Shown here piece by piece: positions 21,769 through 27,530 of a DNA stretch of 27,530 nt (positions within the stretch are counted from its first letter, which is position 1; each line of letters opens with the position of its first letter). Where the stretch lies: assembly GCA_002351925.1 (NCBI GenBank), contig DEHM01000023.1:13811-41340 (forward strand). Reading direction: 5' to 3'. This DNA comes from Bacteroidales bacterium UBA2800 (GTDB lineage Bacteria > Bacteroidota > Bacteroidia > Bacteroidales > Paludibacteraceae). The translations under genes and the position numbers were made by a program. The notes under the pieces were generated by a model. That model did not search any database and was not told the DNA's origin. It saw nothing but the letters and a program-made list of their open reading frames with translations.

Positions 21769-23232
21769 TTATCGCAATTGCTCCATACGCGCAGCATCCA
21801 GCCGCAGCAAGACAAACAACAACATCGTGAATCCCCACAACGAACTACCGCCGTAACTGAAGAACGGTAACGGGATACCTATCACCGGCAAGACACCTAA
21901 CACCATTCCCACATTAATCGTCAGATGGAAGAGGAAAATACTGGCTACCGCGTACGCATAGATCTGCGTAGATATATTCCGTTGCCGCTCGGCTATCTCC
22001 ACCAGCCGCAGGATAAAAAACAGATACAATATCAGTACACCTAACGAACCTACAAATCCCCATTCTTCGCCTACGGTACAGAAGATAAAGTCCGTGTCCT
22101 GCTCCGGCACAAACTGCAGTTTGGTCTGCGTACCGTTCAGATAACCTTTACCCAGGAACCTACCGGAACCAATGGCTATACGCGCCTGATTGACGTTATA
22201 GCCGGCACCCGCCGGATCTTCCTTCATACCCAGCAACACCTCTATACGAATACGCTGGTGAGGCTGCAGCACACGCGTGAAGACAAAGTCGCACGCCTGC
22301 GTATAACCCACGCAGAACAGGCTGAACACAGCTACCCACAACAAGGGATAACGGCGGAAATACAGCCCTACCACTGCCGCATACAGACTCAGCAACACTA
22401 CAATACCTATCGACAACCAGTCAAACGATACGGTCCACCAGATATTCACCAGCAGACCTATGCCGTAAATCAGCACAACACTACCCGCCAGTATCAACAT
22501 CTGCCAGCGGATAGGGTGCTCCTTGCAGATAAAATAGATAGCAATACCTATCAGCAGCAACATACAACATAGCACACCTACGCTACCCGTACCCAACGGC
22601 AACGGTACGGCACCAAAACGGATAGACAGGATAAACAGCGCTACTGCCGCCACGCCACACCAAAGGACATAACCGCTCATTCCCTGACGGTAGAACACCA
22701 AGAGAAAAGCAGCGAACACAAGGGCTGAACCTGTCTCTTTTTGCAGGATCATGATGATCAAGGCCGGCACACCGATGAGCGCAAAAGGTACAATCAAATC
22801 GCGCCAAGTTCGTAGTTTATAGTCGTACTGACCCATATATTTGGCCACAGCTAGCGCCACAATACACTTGGCAAACTCCGCCGGCTGTAGACTCACCGGC
22901 CCTAACGATATCCACGACATCGAACCCTTGATATCATGCGCCAGGAAGGGAGTCGCCAGCAGCAACAGAAGCATCAACCCATAAGCGATATAGGTGAGCA
23001 CATCGTAGGTCTTATAGTCAATCAGCAGCAACACAATACCCATGCCCAGCGAACCCATAATCCACGCAAACTGCTTACCCGCACGGTTAGAGAAATCCAC
23101 AATACTCGTCTGGTCAAACGTATAACTGGCTCCGTAGATATTGAGCCAGCCGAAGAAGACCAATCCCAGGAACATGCCTATGGTCGGCCAATCGACATAC
23201 TGCCATATGTTACCACTTCTTGACGCCCGCAT
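21769..23232 (-). CDS. rodA: Rod shape-determining protein RodA (SEDS peptidoglycan polymerase)
   Basis: A 487-aa multi-pass membrane protein that polymerises glycan strands with PBP2 in the elongasome. Many hydrophobic segments are present (GMFLGLVFFGWLNIYGAS, GSLGMGIVLLLIDY, LMLLLLLATPFL). The functional loop FVPEQDTDFIFCTVGEEWGFVG and the C-terminal NVGMVLGVLPVIGIPLPFFSYGGSS are diagnostic of SEDS proteins. It is longer than Proteobacterial RodA because of extra transmembrane segments in the middle (about 185-300). The ATG at 23232 lies 23 nt inside the end of mrdA. Confidence 0.95.
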   Translation of the reverse strand: MRASRSGNIWQYVDWPTIGMFLGLVFFGWLNIYGASYTFDQTSIVDFSNRAGKQFAWIMGSLGMGIVLLLIDYKTYDVLTYIAYGLMLLLLLATPFLAHDIKGSMSWISLGPVSLQPAEFAKCIVALAVAKYMGQYDYKLRTWRDLIVPFALIGVPALIIMILQKETGSALVFAAFLLVFYRQGMSGYVLWCGVAAVALFILSIRFGAVPLPLGTGSVGVLCCMLLLIGIAIYFICKEHPIRWQMLILAGSVVLIYGIGLLVNIWWTVSFDWLSIGIVVLLSLYAAVVGLYFRRYPLLWVAVFSLFCVGYTQACDFVFTRVLQPHQRIRIEVLLGMKEDPAGAGYNVNQARIAIGSGRFLGKGYLNGTQTKLQFVPEQDTDFIFCTVGEEWGFVGSLGVLILYLFFILRLVEIAERQRNISTQIYAYAVASIFLFHLTINVGMVLGVLPVIGIPLPFFSYGGSSLWGFTMLLFVLLRLDAARMEQLR

Positions 23233-25048
23233 TCAACACACTCTCTCCTATACGTTTTCTTAAGTCCTTACGTTTTACCTGACCGGTCAGGTATTGCTCT
23301 ATCATCATGCTCGCAATAGGACACGCCCACGTCGCGCCAAAACCGGCATTCTCCACCACTACCGCTACTGCTATCTGAGGATCCTCCACCGGCGCAAAAC
23401 CGATAAAAATAGCATGATCCCTTCCGTGCGGGTTCTGTACTGTACCCGTCTTACCGGCCATATGCAGCGTGTCTACCGCATAATGACGGCCCGTACCATA
23501 CACCATCACCCGGTGCATGCCCTCCTTCACCACCTCAAAATGTTGCTTCTTGATCGACAGATTATGCCGATGAATCCGCATAGAATCGTTCTTATTGAGG
23601 TGCGGGGAGATATAGTAACCCTCGTTGGCAATAGCCGCTGCCTGATTGGCCAACTGGAGCGGCGTAACGAGTATCTCTCCCTGACCGATACTCAACGAAC
23701 GAATCGTGATGGCTTTCCAGCCCGTCTTACCGTAGAACTTATCGAAGAGCTTCGTACTCGGTATACTACCGCCCGATTGCTCATTCAGGTCGGTATCCGT
23801 AAACTTCTGACCCAGACCGAACGACATCACCGCCTCACGCCACAACTCATAGCGATGACGGAAGTCGGCGTTATCCTTACCATAACCGTCTTTCTGCAAC
23901 AGATCACGGAAGGCACACCAGAAATAGGGATTACAACTCTGCTCTATCGCCCTATCCAACGCCACGGGCGAACCGTGATGGTGGGTACACTTGATAGGCG
24001 TGCTACCCGGACCTGAACAGGGATAGAGCGTATTGGGCGTGATAGCGCCCTGCTCCAGACATACCAACGACTGTATCGTCTTAAAGGTCGAACCAGGCGG
24101 GTACATAGCCTGCGTGGCACGGTTCATGAGCGGCTTCGTCGGGTCTTTCAGCAGGGTGTTATAGTTCTTGCTACGCTCTTTACCTACCAGCACTTTGGGA
24201 TTCCATGCGGGATTAGAGGCCAACGCCAATATCTCTCCCGTCTTGGGCTCTATCGCTACCGCACTGCCTATCTTACCCGACAACAACTCTTCTGCCAATA
24301 GCTGCAGTTGTATATCCAGCGTCAGATACAAGTCCGTACCGGCTACCGCCGTTCTATCCAGTTCGCCGTCCTGATAACTGCCCTGTATCCTACCGCGCAC
24401 ATCACGCATCAGCACTTCCACACCCTTCTCACCACGCAGCTGCTTCTCGTAGGTACGCTCCAGACCATCACGCCCGGAGTAGTCACCACGCGTGTAGTAG
24501 GCATCCCTGTCCAAGTCGCTCTGATTGACTTCTCCTACCGAACCTAACACATGTGCGGCAGCATTATAGGTATAGTCACGCAGCGTACGCTTCTGGATCT
24601 GTACACCCGGAAAGAGAAAGAGCTCCTCTTGCAGCGTTGCGATATCCTCTTTCTTTAGCTGACTCATGAAGACCTGTGGCGTCCAGCGCGAGTAACCGCG
24701 GTTCTTCCTTCGGTCCTTGATATCGGCGATACGCTCATCAAACTCCGCCCGGCTGATCTGCAGACACTTGCAGAAAGCCGCAGTGTCCCAGCCCGACTTC
24801 ATCTCACGCATCACCATCGTAACCTCGTAGATAGGCTGATTAAATACCAACAACTCCCCGTTACGGTCGTACATCAAGCCGCGAGAGGGGTAAATAATCT
24901 GCTTGACCAGAGCGTTGTTATCCGCCTGGTCCTTGGTCGACTGATCAATAATCTGCAGAAAAAACAATCGTATCACATACACCAACACAACACCAATAGC
25001 AATGCCACTGATGACATATCTGCGTCTATAATACCGATCGTTAATCAT
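23210..25048 (-). CDS. mrdA: Penicillin-binding protein 2 (class B transpeptidase)
   Basis: A 612-aa inner-membrane transpeptidase that cross-links peptidoglycan during elongation. The N-terminal transmembrane helix is at about 12-33. The dimerisation domain contains PSRGLMYDRNGELL (55-68) and GRDGLERTYEKQLRG (192-206). The transpeptidase motifs are intact: S320-TF-K323 in MYPPGSTFK, S371-C-N373, and K533-T-G535. The gene overlaps mreD upstream by 4 nt (ATGA) and rodA downstream by 23 nt, so the elongation enzymes are translationally coupled. Confidence 0.96.
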   Translation of the reverse strand: MINDRYYRRRYVISGIAIGVVLVYVIRLFFLQIIDQSTKDQADNNALVKQIIYPSRGLMYDRNGELLVFNQPIYEVTMVMREMKSGWDTAAFCKCLQISRAEFDERIADIKDRRKNRGYSRWTPQVFMSQLKKEDIATLQEELFLFPGVQIQKRTLRDYTYNAAAHVLGSVGEVNQSDLDRDAYYTRGDYSGRDGLERTYEKQLRGEKGVEVLMRDVRGRIQGSYQDGELDRTAVAGTDLYLTLDIQLQLLAEELLSGKIGSAVAIEPKTGEILALASNPAWNPKVLVGKERSKNYNTLLKDPTKPLMNRATQAMYPPGSTFKTIQSLVCLEQGAITPNTLYPCSGPGSTPIKCTHHHGSPVALDRAIEQSCNPYFWCAFRDLLQKDGYGKDNADFRHRYELWREAVMSFGLGQKFTDTDLNEQSGGSIPSTKLFDKFYGKTGWKAITIRSLSIGQGEILVTPLQLANQAAAIANEGYYISPHLNKNDSMRIHRHNLSIKKQHFEVVKEGMHRVMVYGTGRHYAVDTLHMAGKTGTVQNPHGRDHAIFIGFAPVEDPQIAVAVVVENAGFGATWACPIASMMIEQYLTGQVKRKDLRKRIGESVLNAGVKKW

Positions 25049-25539
25049 CTGTATTTCAAAATATTATAGCCTAAGATAACGACTATCGTCACTATACTGC
25101 TCACGATGGTCTCTGCCACTACGAAGCCCAGATGATGCCAGCTCCACGCGGCCAAAAGAAAGATAGCCAGATGATGGAGCAACACCAGAATTACCACATA
25201 TTTCACCAGCGCTTCCATACCCAGCGTACGCAGACTCAGTTGCTCATTCAGACGGTCACTCTCATTCACCAGCACACTCAGCAGATACGGACGCACGTAC
25301 ATCAGCAGGATACAAGCCGTCATGTGCACACCCAGCGAGTTACAGAATATATCCATCATCAAGCCGATCACTGCTCCTATCAGCATATCGCTGATACGCG
25401 GCAGCGTGATAGGCATCATCAGCAGACAGAGCACATAGATATACGGATGGCATATACCCATCAACTGCAGTTGGTCGAAGAGCAACACCTGCAGCAGCAT
25501 TACCACAACATAACGTACTATCTGTTTAGTCCAGTCCAT
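25045..25539 (-). CDS. mreD: Rod shape-determining protein MreD
   Basis: A 164-aa membrane protein with about five hydrophobic helices (YVVVMLLQVLLFDQL, IYVLCLLMMPITL, MLIGAVIGLMMDIF, YVVILVLLHHLAIFLLAAW and the C-terminal IVTIVVILGYNIL). MreD sequences diverge strongly; the assignment rests on topology, the GLMMDIFCNSLGVHM segment and its position between mreC and mrdA. It overlaps mreC by 14 nt and mrdA by 4 nt. Confidence 0.9.
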   Translation of the reverse strand: MDWTKQIVRYVVVMLLQVLLFDQLQLMGICHPYIYVLCLLMMPITLPRISDMLIGAVIGLMMDIFCNSLGVHMTACILLMYVRPYLLSVLVNESDRLNEQLSLRTLGMEALVKYVVILVLLHHLAIFLLAAWSWHHLGFVVAETIVSSIVTIVVILGYNILKYR

Positions 25540-26308
25540 CCGTCAATGCTTCTATTTGGTTTTGATCGGCATTGTGTATCACCTCTACATACTTCAATCG
25601 CTTGAAGTTGGTACTGAGACGCACCCGTATCGTGTAATAGGAATCACCCTCATACAACACGCTATTTTCTACGATTCCAACGGGAATTCCTTCGGGAAAG
25701 ACAGGACTCAATCCGCTCGTCACAATCGTGTCTCCGACATTCACCACCATGTGCGCCGCCACATCGGTCAACAGGGCAAACCGGTTGTCTTTGCCGTCCC
25801 ACTGCAGCGTGCCTATATAGTCGTTCTTCCGGAAACGACAACTCAGGTTGTTCTGGGTATTGATAATCGGCATCACTACACTGTAGTGAGAACCTACCGT
25901 CCGGACTATACCTACTACTCCGTCCTCGTTACGCACACCCTGACCGAGCTGTATACCATCTTCCGCACCGCAGTTGATAGTCAGGTAGTTATGCAGGCGG
26001 TTGGTCGTCATCTGCACCACCTTGGCCGATTGGTAGGACAGTATTTCTGCGCCCTCAGCGGCAGCCAACTGATTACGCAGCGCCGCGTTCTCCCGTGCCA
26101 ACTGATCGTTCTGCTGACGCAAGTGAAAATAACCCGTTACATTGCTTACCGTCTCATACTGCCACGCCGCCACACTATTAGCCGTACTCAGCACACTGCT
26201 CCTCGGCGCCGCGTGATTATAAACAATAAGCATAAAGGCAGCAACTTCCAGGAGCACAAACACCAGGAAGTTGCTATACCGCAGCAGTATTTTCAGTAGG
26301 TTCTGCAT
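25526..26308 (-). CDS. mreC: Rod shape-determining protein MreC
   Basis: A 260-aa protein with one N-terminal transmembrane helix (about 13-30), a coiled coil (about 62-90, LRQQNDQLARENAALRNQLAAAEG) and the MreC beta-domain core in the periplasm (AKVVQMTTNRLHNYLTINCGAEDGI, GVVGIVRTVGSHYSVVMPI, DTIVTSGLSPVFPEGIPVGIV). It links cytoplasmic MreB to PBP2-RodA. It starts 18 nt after mreB ends and overlaps mreD by 14 nt. Confidence 0.95.
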   Translation of the reverse strand: MQNLLKILLRYSNFLVFVLLEVAAFMLIVYNHAAPRSSVLSTANSVAAWQYETVSNVTGYFHLRQQNDQLARENAALRNQLAAAEGAEILSYQSAKVVQMTTNRLHNYLTINCGAEDGIQLGQGVRNEDGVVGIVRTVGSHYSVVMPIINTQNNLSCRFRKNDYIGTLQWDGKDNRFALLTDVAAHMVVNVGDTIVTSGLSPVFPEGIPVGIVENSVLYEGDSYYTIRVRLSTNFKRLKYVEVIHNADQNQIEALTDGLD

Positions 26309-26326
26309 GCTGCCGGTCGGTCACTA

Positions 26327-27346
26327 TCAACGGATAAGGAAACCGAAGTTATTCACGTTCTTGAGCGCTATACCCGTACCACGAGCCACCGAGTGCAACG
26401 GATCGTCAGCCACGTGGAACGGAATAGTGATCTTGTCCGTCAGACGCTTAGCCAATCCGTGCAGCAACGCACCACCACCGGTCAGGTAGATACCACGCTT
26501 CACGATATCCGAGTACAACTCAGGCGGAGTCGACTCCAACGCCTGCAGAATAGCACCCTCTATCTTGCTCACACTCTTCTCCAGACAGTGCGAGATCTCC
26601 TGATAGCTTACCGGTACCGACATCGGCAGCGCCGTCACCTTGTTAGGACCTACTACCACAAAATCTTCCGGCGCATCCTCCAGTTCCGGCAGCGCCGAAC
26701 CAACCTGTATCTTGATACGCTCTGCCGTCGGCTCGTCAATACGCAGGTTGTGCATACGACCCATATATTCTACGATATCCTGGTTGAAATCGTCACCCGC
26801 TATCTTGATCGACTTATTGCTTACAATACCGCCCAGCGATATAACGGCAATCTCCGTCGTACCACCACCTATATCTACGATCATACAGCCTTCCGGACTC
26901 TCTACATCAATACCTATACCGATAGCCGCAGCCATAGGCTCGTAAATCATGTAGATATCCCTACCTCCTGCATGCTCCGAACTGTCACGCACCGCACGTA
27001 TCTCCACCTCGGTCGAACCCGACGGAATACATACTACCATACGTATCGACGGCGTAAAAAGACGCGTCTGCTTCGGAATCATCTTGATCATGCCGCGAAT
27101 CATCATCTCGCAGGCATAGAAATCGGCAATCACACCGTCACGCAACGGACGGACCGTGCGAATCATGCTACCGCCCTTACCAATCATCTGTTGCGCCTTG
27201 CGACCAACGGCAACCATCTTGTTGTCCGCCATCGAAATAGCCACTACCGACGGCTCGTCTACCACCATCTTATCATCACACATGATGATGGTGTTGGCCG
27301 TCCCCAAGTCAATGGCAATCTCTTGAGTAAAAGAAAAAAGTCCCAT
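26327..27346 (-). CDS. mreB: Rod shape-determining protein MreB (bacterial actin)
   Basis: A 339-aa actin homologue that polymerises under the inner membrane and directs elongation. ATP-binding segments are clear: AIDLGTANTII (11-21) for phosphate 1, MIVDIGGGTTEIAV for phosphate 2, and IYLTGGGALLHGL for the adenosine site. The N-terminus MGLFSF is a short membrane-contact type. It is the first gene of the mre operon, with a promoter at 27387-27418 and a leader of about 33 nt that is A-rich and lacks a Shine-Dalgarno, as often in Bacteroidota. Confidence 0.97.
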   Translation of the reverse strand: MGLFSFTQEIAIDLGTANTIIMCDDKMVVDEPSVVAISMADNKMVAVGRKAQQMIGKGGSMIRTVRPLRDGVIADFYACEMMIRGMIKMIPKQTRLFTPSIRMVVCIPSGSTEVEIRAVRDSSEHAGGRDIYMIYEPMAAAIGIGIDVESPEGCMIVDIGGGTTEIAVISLGGIVSNKSIKIAGDDFNQDIVEYMGRMHNLRIDEPTAERIKIQVGSALPELEDAPEDFVVVGPNKVTALPMSVPVSYQEISHCLEKSVSKIEGAILQALESTPPELYSDIVKRGIYLTGGGALLHGLAKRLTDKITIPFHVADDPLHSVARGTGIALKNVNNFGFLIR

Positions 27347-27386
27347 ATGTTTTTGTTGTTTTTAGTGCGTATTTCGGAAAATTGTG

Positions 27387-27418
27387 CAAAATTACAACTT
27401 TTTTTTCATATATGCAAG
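27387..27418 (-). promoter_or_regulatory. Promoter of the mreB operon
   Basis: TAATTTTG at 27394-27387 is the -7 box. CTTG at 27418-27415 is the -33 box, with a 20-bp spacer containing CATATATG, an A run and GTTG. It closely resembles the rfbC promoter. The transcription start is expected near 27380. Confidence 0.83.
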
Positions 27419-27446
27419 CGCGCGCGAAATTTTTTATTTTTTTTAT

Positions 27447-27481
27447 AAAGAAAAGAGTGACGACATTTTCTGCCATCACTC
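27447..27481 (-). terminator. Intrinsic terminator after tRNA-Asn
   Basis: On the minus strand GAGTGATGGCA pairs with TGTCGTCACTC (11 bp with two G-U pairs, 5-nt loop) at 27481-27455, directly followed by TTTTCTTT. It lies 3 nt after the tRNA 3' end and before the mreB promoter, insulating the mre operon. Confidence 0.85.
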
Positions 27482-27484
27482 TCG

Positions 27485-27530
27485 CGCTCCCTCTAGGACT
27501 TGAACCTAGGACCCCCTGATTAACAGTCAG
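27485..27530 (-). tRNA. tRNA-Asn (anticodon GUU), 3' part only
   Basis: The 46 nt in the window contain part of the anticodon stem, the loop CTGTTAA with anticodon GTT, a perfect T arm (CTAGG and CCTAG around TTCAAGT), the 3' acceptor strand AGGGAGC and discriminator G. CCA is not encoded. The 5' half lies beyond the right edge. A strong terminator follows. Confidence 0.93.

Noticed and set aside
26410..26422. Second parS-like sequence (CCACGTGGAAC) inside mreB
   Set aside because: Only the core and right half match; the left TGTT is missing, and it is fully explained by coding sequence.
26393..27448. A 351-codon plus-strand open frame across mreB
   Set aside because: Antisense to an unmistakable mreB; Arg/His/Tyr-rich shadow that also runs through the mreB promoter.

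Overview
The window is a piece of a Bacteroidales-type (Bacteroidota) chromosome. The grounds are: promoters of the Bacteroidota form TAnnTTTG with an upstream TTG about 20 bp away; two large secreted proteins ending in segments that resemble type IX secretion (T9SS) C-terminal domains; an OmpA protein of the Bacteroidota GHASxEG type; and the gene orders mreB-mreC-mreD-mrdA-rodA and mnmG-apt-uvrC. The family or genus cannot be fixed from the sequence alone. Every gene I can support reads leftwards on the minus strand.

From the right end, in the direction of transcription: the 3' half of a tRNA-Asn with a strong intrinsic terminator; the mreB promoter; the cell-shape operon mreB-mreC-mreD-mrdA-rodA; then yraN, mnmG, a consensus-matching parS site, apt, uvrC and tsaE, mostly with very short gaps. 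Next comes an accessory-looking stretch (about 14.3-16.5 kb). It holds a 138-aa unknown protein with a strong Shine-Dalgarno, a six-fold 11-bp tandem array, a 124-bp inverted-repeat element, a structured non-coding segment with 16- and 17-bp direct repeats, a gene remnant, and an ORF6N-domain DNA-binding protein with its own promoter.

The left half is dominated by two surface loci. Locus A (9724-14313) encodes a 1530-aa secreted protein with four jelly-roll-like modules, translationally coupled to a 300-aa outer-membrane barrel. Locus B (707-6311) encodes a barrel-OmpA fusion, then a 1326-aa secreted multidomain protein, then an RNase H that overlaps its stop codon. The two barrels look homologous to each other, so A and B appear to be paralogous barrel-plus-giant-surface-protein cassettes. 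This is the best candidate in the window for an undescribed system. Between them lie rfbC and rfbD (dTDP-rhamnose synthesis), a DUF2461 protein and a tRNA-Arg(CCU) that starts 5 nt after the DUF2461 stop codon, followed by decayed copies of the tRNA 3' end. The left edge is the first 52 codons of gap behind a clear promoter.

Several gene boundaries carry short tandem repeats or perfect hairpins with three-base loops. In one case (uvrC) the repeat supplies the start codon.
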